Assembly: GCA_964406575.1 (NCBI GenBank)
Contig: CAYOSH010000002.1
Coordinates: forward strand, 1-64,000
From: WTAW01 sp964406575
Lineage (GTDB): Bacteria; Acidobacteriota; Aminicenantia; Aminicenantales; Aminicenantaceae
Reading direction: 5' to 3'
Length of the DNA stretch: 64,000 bases
The translations under genes were made by a program, and so were the position numbers. This document shows, in pieces, positions 1 through 8,354 of the stretch (positions within the stretch are counted from its first letter, which is position 1; every line of letters starts with the position of its first letter). The notes under the pieces were generated by a model. That model was not told the origin of the DNA, searched no databases, and was given only the letters and a program-made list of their open reading frames with translations.

Positions 1-98
1 CGTTTGGGAAACGGCCTCCCTATTGCGGGATAACCGCACTTTTTGCCAGAAGCATTGGGGAATGGATTGCGGAAGGGGAATATGGTATATTTGGGAAG
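1..98. other. window edge upstream of lptFG, no gene assigned
   Basis: No gene can be named here. The frame of the following gene is open back to the window edge, so a longer start cannot be excluded. However, the family N-terminus (a short amphipathic stretch and then the first membrane helix) begins right at the GTG at 99. A second plus-strand frame is also open from the edge and stops at 113-115; it may be the tail of a preceding gene, but it matches nothing I recognise. Confidence 0.3.
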
Positions 99-2447
99 GT
101 GTTCAAGCTATTTGATAGGTATATCCTCAAAGAGATCCTACCCCCGTTTCTCATCGGGCTTCTTGTCTATTCCTTCCTTCTGTTGATGAACCAGATCCTT
201 TTGCTTTCCGAGATCCTGATCACTAAAGGCGTTTCCTTGTCTGTAGTGCTTTCCTTGCTTTTTTATCTTTTGCCCTCTGTATTGGCCTTCACCCTTCCCA
301 TGTCTGTAGCCGTCGGCATATTGGCCGGCCTGAGCCGACTTTCCTCTGATTCTGAGGTTATCGCGTTCAAGACATTGGGGATTGGACACAAAAGAATCAT
401 CAGGCCGATTCTCTTTTTCGCTGTTTTAGGGTTTGTAATCACTTCAGCCCTCACGCTTTATCTTGCGCCTCGCTCCAACTATAAATGGAGGCAGATGTTC
501 TTGCAGTCCGTTCTTTCCAAAGTACAGCTCAATATCAAGCCGCGGACGTTCAACGAGTCGATTCCCAACATGGTTCTCTATATCCAGGACATCGCTCAGG
601 ACAACGATTGGAGAAACCTTTTCATTTACTTTTCCGAACCGCGGGAAGAGCCACGGGTGGTTTTTGCGAAAAGAGGATCCCTGAACTTCCATCAAGAAGC
701 CCAGAAAGTCACCCTGACGCTCACCGATGGAGTGCTCCACTCCTATCCTCTGGATGAACCGATCAAATACAGAGTGACCACATTCAAGACGTTCGAAGAG
801 AATCTCCCTGTGCAAAATATTGTCTCGAGTTACTCGGGTGGAAAACATGTGAGGGACAAGGACATCGAAGAACTGAACCATGATGCCAAATCAATCCTTG
901 AAGAGCTTGAAACATTCTCAGAGGAGGAAAAGTCATCTCCTCAATACCGGAACAAAAATCGGGACCTCATTTCTCATTGGGTGGAGATTCACAAAAAGTT
1001 TGCCCTGCCATTTGCTTGTTTGATCTTTGCCATTCTCGGTCTTCCTTTGGGTGCCACCACAAGGAAGGGAGGAAGGATGAGTGGATTCACGATCAGCATT
1101 GTGATCATACTCGTCTACTATATCTTGATCACAGCGGGTGAACAGCTGGCCATGGACGGAAAAATTTCTCCTTTCGTGAGCATGTGGGGGCCTAATATCT
1201 TGTTCGCGGTCATAGGGATCTATCTCTTCATTGAATCCGTCAACGAATCCTCTTTTTTTGTTCCTCTGCTCAGATTGTTTCGCCGAAAAAAAGATAAGGA
1301 GATTCCTGGAAAAGTTAAGGATATCAAAACTTCACGCTACAGCCTTCCGTTTTCCCTGCGCTTCCCCAATATTCTCGACCGGTACATTATGAGAAAATAC
1401 CTGCTTATTTTTGGAATGGCATTTTTCAGCATGCTTTTTATATTTGTGATCGTGACATTTTTTGAACGGATCGGAAGTGTTTATGAACACAACAAGCCCC
1501 TAAGCCTGTTCTTCCATTTTATTTGGCTAAAAATGCCCGAGTTTGTCCATTATGTTCTTCCGGTCTCGGCACTGATTGCGGCACTTTTAAGCTTGGGGCT
1601 TTTGAACAAATTCAACGAAATCACAGCCATGAAAGCCTGCGGGATCAGCATTTATCGGATCATAACGCCGTTGCTGTTCATGGGGATCGTGGTCAGTTTT
1701 CTTTCCTATTACCTCCAAGAGAATATTCTTCCTTTTTCGAACAAAAAGGCAGAGGAGGTGTGGTATCAGATCATCGATGTCCCTGCGAGATCCTATCGCC
1801 ATCTCGATCGCCGGTGGGTCCTGAATCGGGAAGGTAACCGCATCTACAATTACAGCTATTTGGATCAAGAAGCTATGGCCTTTAATCACCTCTCCGTTTT
1901 CGAAATCGACGCCGTAAAATGGATGCTAGAGAGGAGGATCTTCGCTGAGAAAGGGTATCTCCAAGGAAATACTCTTCTGTTGACAAAATCCTGGTACAGA
2001 ATTTTTGACAGAGACAGACCTGTGAAGTATGAGACCAAGGAAGAAATGATTCTTCCCGGGGTGGAGGATAAAAACTTTTTCCTGAAAGAGTGGGAAGAAC
2101 CTGACCAGATGAGCTACGGCGAGCTCCGACGATACATCCGGAATATCGAAGAAAAGGGTTTTGAAACCACCCGGTTCAAGGTCGACCTCCATCACAAAAC
2201 CTCATTTCCCTTGGCCACTTTCATCGTGACTCTTTTAGGGATCCCTTTTGCCTTTTCCATGGGGAAAAAGGGGACCCTGGTCGGCATCGGGGTGAGCATG
2301 GGCATTGTCATGATCTACTGGGGTGCCATCGGGATATTCAAAAGTCTTGGACATGTGAACTATCTCAGCCCATTTTTGGCGGCGTGGGGGCCCAACCTCA
2401 TCTTTGGATTGATCGGAGTCTACCTGATCCTTTCGTTGCGCACGTAA
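99..2447 (+). CDS. LptF-LptG fused lipopolysaccharide export permease
   Basis: Two YjgP/YjgQ (LptF/LptG) permease units occur in one 782-residue chain. In E. coli these are separate proteins of about 360 residues that pair with the LptB ATPase to extract lipopolysaccharide from the inner membrane. Unit 1 covers about residues 1-395 and starts with LFDRYILKEIL. Unit 2 starts near residue 420 with NILDRYIMRKYLL, the same motif. Each unit has N-terminal helices, a soluble beta-rich periplasmic section and three C-terminal helices, and both carry the family's late glycine-rich stretch (LGLPLGATTRKGG and LGIPFAFSMGKKGT). The start is GTG. No frame break or stop separates the units. A sequencing error that joins two genes is unlikely, because the linker is a plausible charged cytoplasmic loop. 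The gene implies an LPS-type outer membrane. No other lpt gene is in the window. Confidence 0.9.
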   Translation: MFKLFDRYILKEILPPFLIGLLVYSFLLLMNQILLLSEILITKGVSLSVVLSLLFYLLPSVLAFTLPMSVAVGILAGLSRLSSDSEVIAFKTLGIGHKRIIRPILFFAVLGFVITSALTLYLAPRSNYKWRQMFLQSVLSKVQLNIKPRTFNESIPNMVLYIQDIAQDNDWRNLFIYFSEPREEPRVVFAKRGSLNFHQEAQKVTLTLTDGVLHSYPLDEPIKYRVTTFKTFEENLPVQNIVSSYSGGKHVRDKDIEELNHDAKSILEELETFSEEEKSSPQYRNKNRDLISHWVEIHKKFALPFACLIFAILGLPLGATTRKGGRMSGFTISIVIILVYYILITAGEQLAMDGKISPFVSMWGPNILFAVIGIYLFIESVNESSFFVPLLRLFRRKKDKEIPGKVKDIKTSRYSLPFSLRFPNILDRYIMRKYLLIFGMAFFSMLFIFVIVTFFERIGSVYEHNKPLSLFFHFIWLKMPEFVHYVLPVSALIAALLSLGLLNKFNEITAMKACGISIYRIITPLLFMGIVVSFLSYYLQENILPFSNKKAEEVWYQIIDVPARSYRHLDRRWVLNREGNRIYNYSYLDQEAMAFNHLSVFEIDAVKWMLERRIFAEKGYLQGNTLLLTKSWYRIFDRDRPVKYETKEEMILPGVEDKNFFLKEWEEPDQMSYGELRRYIRNIEEKGFETTRFKVDLHHKTSFPLATFIVTLLGIPFAFSMGKKGTLVGIGVSMGIVMIYWGAIGIFKSLGHVNYLSPFLAAWGPNLIFGLIGVYLILSLRT

Positions 2448-2589
2448 TGCTTTGCCTCCCGCCTCAAAATAGTCTTTTTTAGCTTTCAAGCACGCGTCTG
2501 TTTGAGGGATGCGTTCACATCCGTCAGGGATCCCCTATGGGTGTGGCGATAGAAAAAGTGGAAAAGGGCCAGAAAGGATTGAACTTAAT

Positions 2590-3075
2590 TTACATCTTGT
2601 ATTTCCCGAAATCCTCGGGCCTTAAGTTTTCCAACCACTTTTTGAGTTTTTCTGAATCCTCAAGGTCTTCGTCGAATTTGAGGCTGTGCGCTTTTTTCAC
2701 GACATCCTCGTTAACGAATATGGGTACATCCATACGGAGGGCGAGGGCAATAGCATCCGAAGGCCTTGAGTCGATGGCATAGATGTCATTATTGTATTTG
2801 CAAAAAATCGTCGCATAAAAAGTGTTTTCTCTGACATCGTTCACCACGATCTTTTCGACAGGAATATCGAATCTTTCCAGCAGGTTTCTGAGGAGATCGT
2901 GAGTCATCGGACGCGGTGTTGAAATGTTTTCCATCTTCAGGGCGATGGCATTCGCTTCAAAAACGCCGATCCAAATAGGAAGCATATGCTCGCTGTTCGG
3001 GTCTTCAAGAACAACAATGGGCATCTTTGATATAGGGTCAACCACTAGCCCTTTGATTTTCATTTCAATATCCAT
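2590..3075 (-). CDS. bifunctional nuclease (DUF151) family protein
   Basis: This 161-residue protein belongs to the BFN/DUF151 family, whose plant members have DNase and RNase activity and whose bacterial members are mostly uncharacterised. The family core is visible: MPIVVLEDP followed by LPIWIGVFEANAIA near the N-terminus, then RPMTHDLL, and later SRPSDAIALALRMDVPIFV, the most conserved block. The chosen ATG follows a GGAGG ribosome site at 5-base spacing. An open extension of 14 codons upstream lacks a site. The gene converges with lptFG across about 140 bases and has a repeat element just upstream. The family is sure; the biochemical role here is not. Confidence 0.88.
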   Translation of the reverse strand: MDIEMKIKGLVVDPISKMPIVVLEDPNSEHMLPIWIGVFEANAIALKMENISTPRPMTHDLLRNLLERFDIPVEKIVVNDVRENTFYATIFCKYNNDIYAIDSRPSDAIALALRMDVPIFVNEDVVKKAHSLKFDEDLEDSEKLKKWLENLRPEDFGKYKM

Positions 3076-3146
3076 CATGGCCTCCGTGACGTCTAAAACA
3101 TAAATATATAGTCCCATCTCCGGGTTGTCAAGAAATCCACCCTTAC

Positions 3147-3315
3147 GTAAGCATCCTTATTTCCATGATAAGGGCATTAGACGTAAAAAAGAGCGAGTCA
3201 CTGTCCTTATGAGTCGGATGGTGGTGGGTGGGGGGGTCGTTGACGAATATGGACTGTGACGAACGCCTGCTATTATCATTTGACTTGAGAGCATCACCGA
3301 AATAAGGATGTTTCC
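3147..3315. mobile_element. 169-bp inverted-repeat element, G-hairpin type, copy 1
   Basis: Left end GTAAG then CATCCTTATTTCCATGAT; right end, read inward, GGAAA then CATCCTTATTTCGGTGAT. It is about 95% identical, in reverse orientation, to the element at 42183-42351 and has the same length. Flanking 9-mers (3138-3146 and 3316-3324) match at only 5 of 9 positions, so any target duplication has decayed. The interior carries the G-rich-loop hairpin at 3197-3260. A minus-strand reading frame runs through it, but nearly all differences from the second copy change the amino acid, which argues against coding. The rest of this gap, 3316-3485, shows no recognisable feature. Confidence 0.8.
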
Positions 3316-3485
3316 CATCCCTGAGGCCTGCATTTCTGAATTCATTTGAATGATATCCGAGTGTCTCAACCGGGGATTGCTCAAAAGAATAATAGGAAAG
3401 TCTTGGGATTTCACGCTTTCTAAATGGGGGGACCGTTTCCCACACTTTTCCTTCCCACGGTGTTGGGAATGCTTCGGTTGCTGTG

Positions 3486-5483
3486 TTAAGGATAGAAGAT
3501 CTCGGCGATATTTTCTTCCTGTCCTGCGATGATCAGGATATCCCCTTCACGGATAACCTCCTCGGCTGAAGGGATTGTGATGGTTTTTGGCGGGTATTTC
3601 CTTTTTATCATAAGGACATCGATCCTGTGGACGGCTTTGAGGTCGAGGTTCTTCAAGCTTTTGTCCCAAAAAAGCGATGGGGCTTCGATCTCCATGATTT
3701 TGTATCCGGCGCTTAGATCAAAGGTCTTTCCTGGTTGGCCGAACTTCAGCTTCTCGACGATCCCGGATGTCGCTTCCCTTTTTATGATCTCGTTATTGTA
3801 TGCTTCGATGGCGTCTTTCCTTTTGACCACACCTTTGAGTTTTTTCCCTTCCAGGACCGGGATCTCTGCCACATCTTCCCTCCCGAAGATCCTCATGGCC
3901 TTCTCCATGTTGTCCTCATATTCAAGCTGGATTCCGGGAACAGAGATATCCTCGGCGATGACGAGAGAATCCAGGAGCTCTTTCTGGAGGACGAGTTTTT
4001 TCAACTGATTTAGAGCGAAACATCCGATGTAATTGTTCTCTCCGTCCACGATCTGAAAGGCATGGTGCTTGCCGCTGATGGCTTGGTCTACGATCCTTCC
4101 GACATGCTCTGTGTTCAAGAATTTCTGATAATCGTGACTGATAAAATCCTTCACTGGAAGGGACCTCAATATGTTCACCTCGCGTCCTTCTTTGAAAAAG
4201 ATGCCTCTGCGGCGGAGTTTCATGGTGTAGATAGAGCCCCTGTGTACGCCCACACTAATGAAAGACGCGATGATACAGGAAAGCATTAAGGGGAGGATGA
4301 TTTTGTAGTCGTTTGTCAGTTCAAAGATGATAATGATCGCTGTGATCGGCGCGTGCGTCGCGCCTGCCAGCACCGCGCCCATCCCGACGAGCGAAAAGGC
4401 TCCCGGTGAGGACATCGAATTCGGGAAAGCACTGTGGAAGACAGAGCCCACGACATTTCCTGTCATGGCACCCAGGAAGAGCGAGGGCGCAAAGATCCCG
4501 CCGGAGCCGCCCGAGCCAAGCGTCAAAGAGGTGGCAAGGATTTTGGCGAAAACAAGCACAAGCGCCAGCCACAGCCCCAGATGGCCAAGAAGCACGGCAT
4601 CCATGGCTTCGTAGCTCACCCCAAATACTTGAGGAAAACTAAGGCCGATTACTCCCACGAGAAGCCCTCCCAATGCGGGTTTGATGAGAGGATGCATTCG
4701 GAGTCTGTCGAATCTGTCTTCGAGAAAATAGAGGATTTCAATGAACAATATGGCCACGAAACCACTCACAATTCCCAGAAGCACATAGGGACCGATCTCC
4801 CACATGCTGCTCAACGTGTACTTTGGTACAGTGAATGAAGAGAAGTTTCCAGCAATAAAGCGTGAGGTTAGAGTGGCGATTACGGATGCCACGATGATCG
4901 GGCTGAAGGCAAACACCCCGAATTCTCCGAGGATGACTTCTACGGCAAAAAGCGCTCCTGCAATGGGGGCGTTGAACGTTGCACCGATTCCTGCGCCCGC
5001 ACCTGCGGCCACGAGTGTTCGCATCCCCTTTCCTTTGATTCGGAAAAATTGACCGATGGTTGAGGCCAGGCTGGAACTGATCTGCACGATCGGGCCTTCC
5101 CGCCCACTCGAGCCTCCGGAGCCGATACAGATCGAAGAAGCCAGCGCTTTAACCACTGCCACCCGGTTGCGAATTTTTCCTGAACGGAAGACCAGAGCTT
5201 CCATGATCTCTGGAACGCCGTGACCCTTTGCTTCTCTGGCGCCGTAGTAAATCAGAGGTCCGACCAGCAATCCTCCTACCGCAGGGATGAGGATGGTGAA
5301 ATACCATGGCTGTTTTTGGACAGCGGCAAGAATGTTAGGGGCTCTCCACAAAATGTCTTGAAAGAAGCGGATCATAAGCTTGAACAGGATAGAGGCTAAG
5401 CCGGCAATGAATCCCACCAGGACCGCCATCCAGATGAGGTGGAAGTGTTCGATGAATTCGTTGTCTTTAAAATTTAATTTCAT
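3486..5483 (-). CDS. ClC-family chloride channel/antiporter with CBS and TrkA-C domains
   Basis: This 665-residue membrane protein moves chloride or similar anions. The ClC core spans about residues 15-430. Selectivity-filter segments are visible: GHGVPE (most often GSGIP in the family), GSGGSSGREGP containing the gating glutamate, and GSGGSGGIFAPSLFLG. A CBS pair follows at about residues 440-560 and probably senses nucleotides or ionic state. A TrkA-C-like domain closes the protein (about 575-665, ending in an REGDILIIAGQEENI segment). The His in place of Ser in the first filter motif is, as I recall, common in CBS-containing bacterial ClCs. The gating Glu argues for a gated channel or exchanger, but direction and coupling cannot be read. 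The gene stands alone. Confidence 0.93.
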   Translation of the reverse strand: MKLNFKDNEFIEHFHLIWMAVLVGFIAGLASILFKLMIRFFQDILWRAPNILAAVQKQPWYFTILIPAVGGLLVGPLIYYGAREAKGHGVPEIMEALVFRSGKIRNRVAVVKALASSICIGSGGSSGREGPIVQISSSLASTIGQFFRIKGKGMRTLVAAGAGAGIGATFNAPIAGALFAVEVILGEFGVFAFSPIIVASVIATLTSRFIAGNFSSFTVPKYTLSSMWEIGPYVLLGIVSGFVAILFIEILYFLEDRFDRLRMHPLIKPALGGLLVGVIGLSFPQVFGVSYEAMDAVLLGHLGLWLALVLVFAKILATSLTLGSGGSGGIFAPSLFLGAMTGNVVGSVFHSAFPNSMSSPGAFSLVGMGAVLAGATHAPITAIIIIFELTNDYKIILPLMLSCIIASFISVGVHRGSIYTMKLRRRGIFFKEGREVNILRSLPVKDFISHDYQKFLNTEHVGRIVDQAISGKHHAFQIVDGENNYIGCFALNQLKKLVLQKELLDSLVIAEDISVPGIQLEYEDNMEKAMRIFGREDVAEIPVLEGKKLKGVVKRKDAIEAYNNEIIKREATSGIVEKLKFGQPGKTFDLSAGYKIMEIEAPSLFWDKSLKNLDLKAVHRIDVLMIKRKYPPKTITIPSAEEVIREGDILIIAGQEENIAEIFYP

Positions 5484-5817
5484 GACAAAAGTTTCATTTA
5501 TAAAAAAGCTATTTTACCATAGAAATTGAAATTATCGGCAGCTTTTGTGAAAACTTCAGGCAGAACATGGATTATTTACGAGTAGAGGCTAACCCACCAA
5601 ACCCTAACATTAAGCTTGAGGCGTCGGCCCATGAAGTTGGGGTGGCTGGATCGGCGCTGAAGGGAATTTTATCGCTGATAAATATTTAAGGATAACGCAT
5701 AAATATTTGGGGATAAAAGGAAGGCGATAGCCAGGATTATTATTAATAAAGCTTTTGGAATAGCATAGTCTTATGTTTATAACAGCAGGTATCGGCAGTT
5801 CTTATGAAGAGTGCAGG
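5484..5817. other. non-coding gap with two short repeat types
   Basis: There is no gene in these 334 bases upstream of the ClC gene. Two things stand out. First, the 19-mer TATCGGCAGCTTTTGTGAA at 5532 recurs as TATCGGCAGTTCTTATGAA near 5789, with a third relative near 22891. Second, a tandem pair of 18-mers, ATAAATATTTAAGGATAA (5678-5695) and ATAAATATTTGGGGATAA (5699-5716), has 21-bp spacing, which is two helical turns and typical of paired regulator sites. No clear promoter or terminator is seen. Confidence 0.45.
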
Positions 5818-7104
5818 TTAGAAGAGTTTGAGCTGACAGGCATCTGCGGATGATTCCTCGTCAAAGAGGTTGATGATGCCATAAGTCCCATCATGACCGG
5901 GGAGGATCCTCACCTGGCCTTTTCTCATTCGATCGATGCCGAGAGCGATTTTTTCCGAATTCAGTTGCATGAGCTGGGAGATGGGGATTTCTGTAAGGAT
6001 CCTGTGTTCATCCCCGAATTCATGGATATAGCGAAAATAGATCTCCCAGACGCTTTTGCATGCCGGCGTTTTTCCGATGGCCTGGGCTATGATCTCATTC
6101 AGCGGAATGAGATTTTTATACGGGATTCTCATAGGAGGGAGCTGGCCGGGCTCCCGGTCTGCGAGCTCTGCAACTCTGTGCATCACACCGATCGTCAATT
6201 TTTTTCCACATTGCGGGCATATTCCTCTATGCTGGAGTGTCTCCTCAGGAGAAAAAACGGTGTTGCAATTTCTGTGGCCGTCATAGTGATATTTCCCTTC
6301 CTCCGGAAAAAATTCAACCGTATAGAGAAACTTTTCAGGATCCTTGCGCTTTATCGCCTGAACAAGGGCGTCGTAGGAGAACTCCGTGTCAAACACATTG
6401 GCCTCTCTCCCGATTTTTGAGGGGGAATGAGCATCAGAGTTGGAGATGAGAGTGTATTTGTCCAGTTGTGAGAGGCGCCAGTTCATCGCGGGGTCTGAAG
6501 AGAGTCCTGTTTCCAGAGCAAAAATATAAGGGGTCATTTCCTCGAAGCAGTCTTCGATGAGGTCGAATCCCGAGTTGGCCCCGAAAAGGGAAAACCAAGG
6601 CGTCCAAATATGAGCGGGGATCACCACACACCTCGGGCAGAGATTGGCAACTATTTTGGCAAAATCTTTGGCGTCCAGGCCCAGGATGGGGCGTCCGTCT
6701 GACCGGAGGTTGCCGATCCCAGAGAGCCGGGTGTTGATCTTGTCGATGGATTCGAAATCCGGAGCAAGGAGAAGGATGTGGATCTTCCGGACCCTGCCCT
6801 TCTTGGAATAGATAAAGCTAATCTCGGTGGAGAGAATAAAGGAGACATCTTTGGGTGAAAGGGAGACAGCCTGCAGATGCTCGTTGAGTGAGGGGATGAT
6901 GCTCTTGAGCTGGAAAAAACCGTTCCCTGTAGACACGAGCTTTTCTTTAGCCAGGAAGAGCCATTCGGGATGGGTGAAGTCACCTGTGGCTATTAGGGAT
7001 AGCCCCTTCACTTTGCCCCAAAAAGCGAGGGAATCCAGCGTCATATCGCGGGATGTCGCCCGTGAAAATTTGGAATGGATGTGCAGGTCGGCAACAAATT
7101 TCAT
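5818..7104 (-). CDS. EndoQ-like PHP-domain endonuclease
   Basis: This protein of about 428 residues has the layout of endonuclease Q, a PHP-fold metal-dependent nuclease that nicks DNA 5' of deaminated bases in Thermococcales and some bacteria. The N-terminal PHP domain opens with VADLHIHSKFS, followed by a GDFTH segment, and later has IPAHIWTPW and SNSDAHSPSKIG, which supply metal-binding His and Asp. A zinc-finger-like block lies at about residues 285-315 (HRNCNTVFSPEE, then CPQCGKKL) and is followed by the conserved GVMHRVAELADRE. The C-terminus is family-typical. I chose the ATG at 7104; an upstream TTG at 7119 would add five residues. It is a single gene without an obvious repair partner. 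The alternative reading, a generic PHP phosphoesterase, is less likely because of the Cys block. Confidence 0.82.
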   Translation of the reverse strand: MKFVADLHIHSKFSRATSRDMTLDSLAFWGKVKGLSLIATGDFTHPEWLFLAKEKLVSTGNGFFQLKSIIPSLNEHLQAVSLSPKDVSFILSTEISFIYSKKGRVRKIHILLLAPDFESIDKINTRLSGIGNLRSDGRPILGLDAKDFAKIVANLCPRCVVIPAHIWTPWFSLFGANSGFDLIEDCFEEMTPYIFALETGLSSDPAMNWRLSQLDKYTLISNSDAHSPSKIGREANVFDTEFSYDALVQAIKRKDPEKFLYTVEFFPEEGKYHYDGHRNCNTVFSPEETLQHRGICPQCGKKLTIGVMHRVAELADREPGQLPPMRIPYKNLIPLNEIIAQAIGKTPACKSVWEIYFRYIHEFGDEHRILTEIPISQLMQLNSEKIALGIDRMRKGQVRILPGHDGTYGIINLFDEESSADACQLKLF

Positions 7105-7223
7105 GAAGGGCCGATTCAAGTTTATCGTATAAAAATTTCCATTTCAAGGAAAAGAAAAGTTTAATGCAATTTATTCGTGTTTCATGTAGAATTTTGTTCT
7201 GGATTTGATTGAGTTGAGGTGAG

Positions 7224-7604
7224 ATGAACCTATTTCGGTCCATTTTTGGATGCATCCTTGTGGCGATTTTTTTGGTGGGGTGCGGGAGTGACAACCCAAC
7301 GAGCACTCCGAACCCTCGAACGATCACAGTGACCATCAGAAATCTTGATGCTGTCAATGCGGTGCATATCTACATTGGTGAAGGAGAGCCGAGTGAAGAA
7401 AACCTTGTGCTTCCCAAAGAGAGCATCATCTCCATGGTTTTCGCACTGCAAATAGGATACATCGCCACCGTCTATGTCGCCAAGAACAAGCCAGGAAGCC
7501 TCCCCTTTTTCTTGCTGAATGTCAGAGTCACGCAGACGTCCTGGGATTCCAGGGAAGCCGAGCTTCACTGGACTGGCGGAGAGATCGTGCCCGTGGGTTG
7601 GTAG
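7224..7604 (+). CDS. small lipoprotein, paralogue A
   Basis: I do not recognise the family. The 126-residue protein has a signal peptide ending in a lipobox (LVGC) at about residue 20, so it is probably membrane-anchored. The mature part is a single compact beta-rich-looking domain that begins TITVTIRNLDAVNAVHIYIG and ends HWTGGEIVPVGW. The next gene encodes a clear paralogue with the same start (ITVTLRNLEEVRAVYIYF) and end (QWTGTELLRIGW). A GAGGTGAG site precedes the ATG. It could be a small carbohydrate-binding or envelope structural domain, but nothing proves that. Confidence 0.75.
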   Translation: MNLFRSIFGCILVAIFLVGCGSDNPTSTPNPRTITVTIRNLDAVNAVHIYIGEGEPSEENLVLPKESIISMVFALQIGYIATVYVAKNKPGSLPFFLLNVRVTQTSWDSREAELHWTGGEIVPVGW

Positions 7605-7653
7605 CGGTCGTTTAAGAAGGCATTGTTGACGCAGATAAAAAGATGACTCTCCG

Positions 7654-7682
7654 TTGACATGTGCAATTTTCCATGGTATAAG
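7654..7682 (+). promoter_or_regulatory. sigma-70-type promoter of lipoprotein B
   Basis: TTGACA, 17 bases, TATAAG. It sits 19 bases upstream of the start codon of the second lipoprotein, between two paralogues, so that gene can be transcribed independently of the first. Confidence 0.8.
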
Positions 7683-7701
7683 TTTTTTGAAGGAGGATGG
7701 A

Positions 7702-8091
7702 ATGAAAGTATATCGGTTCATTTTTCCCCTGTGCGTTCTCTTGCTGATCATATCTTTTTCTTGTTGCAGTAGTGAAAATACTTCGGCGAATTCAGAGTCC
7801 AGGAACATCACTGTCACACTGCGGAATTTGGAGGAAGTGCGTGCGGTGTACATCTATTTTGAGACGGAACAGCCCTCCAGCAGCAACCTCGTAAATCCCC
7901 AATCGAGCATCACCGCCACGATCCTAGCGCACAGAATCGGACACAAGTTTTCTGTTTATGTCGACGATGCCGCTAACCCGGGGGAAACGGCACTTCTGAC
8001 GACGAATGTTGAGGTAACGGAGCAATCCTGGAATTCACGGACAGCGGAGCTCCAATGGACAGGCACCGAGCTTCTGAGAATCGGTTGGTAA
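7702..8091 (+). CDS. small lipoprotein, paralogue B
   Basis: This 129-residue paralogue of the preceding gene also belongs to no family I can name. The ATG is preceded by AAGGAGG at good spacing and by its own promoter, so the 16 open codons upstream are not used. The N-terminus is a hydrophobic signal ending in FSCCSS, with a usable lipobox Cys. The mature domain aligns with paralogue A end to end at roughly 40% identity by eye. The tandem arrangement points to a local duplication. The next 263 bases (8092-8354) show no gene. Confidence 0.75.
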   Translation: MKVYRFIFPLCVLLLIISFSCCSSENTSANSESRNITVTLRNLEEVRAVYIYFETEQPSSSNLVNPQSSITATILAHRIGHKFSVYVDDAANPGETALLTTNVEVTEQSWNSRTAELQWTGTELLRIGW

Positions 8092-8354
8092 CCCAAACTT
8101 AACGATTCATTTTAAATCGAAAAGCCTAACTTCCCTGTCTTAAGAAACTTTTTTAGAATCAATCTTTGTATTCTATTTTCTCTGTTTTTATAGACGCATA
8201 TTTTTCATCAACTCCCTGAGCTTAAAACGCATATCCAGAGTATTATGGAATCAAAAGATCCATGATTTGAACTTTTTTGAGAAAACTCAGGAGTGAGGTG
8301 ACAATGAAGGTAAAATTCAGAGTTAAAGGGATAAGGTATTGAGGAGCTTCAGAA

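Noticed and set aside
2535..2782. Plus-strand frame overlapping the end of the DUF151 gene
   Set aside because: Shadow of the DUF151 coding sequence on the other strand; no domain.
3143..3445. Open frame through the 169-bp element with a matching frame in the second copy (peptide with PPTHHHPTHKDSDS)
   Set aside because: The match only reflects DNA identity of the element. Differences between copies mostly change the amino acid, and the frame has no ribosome site.
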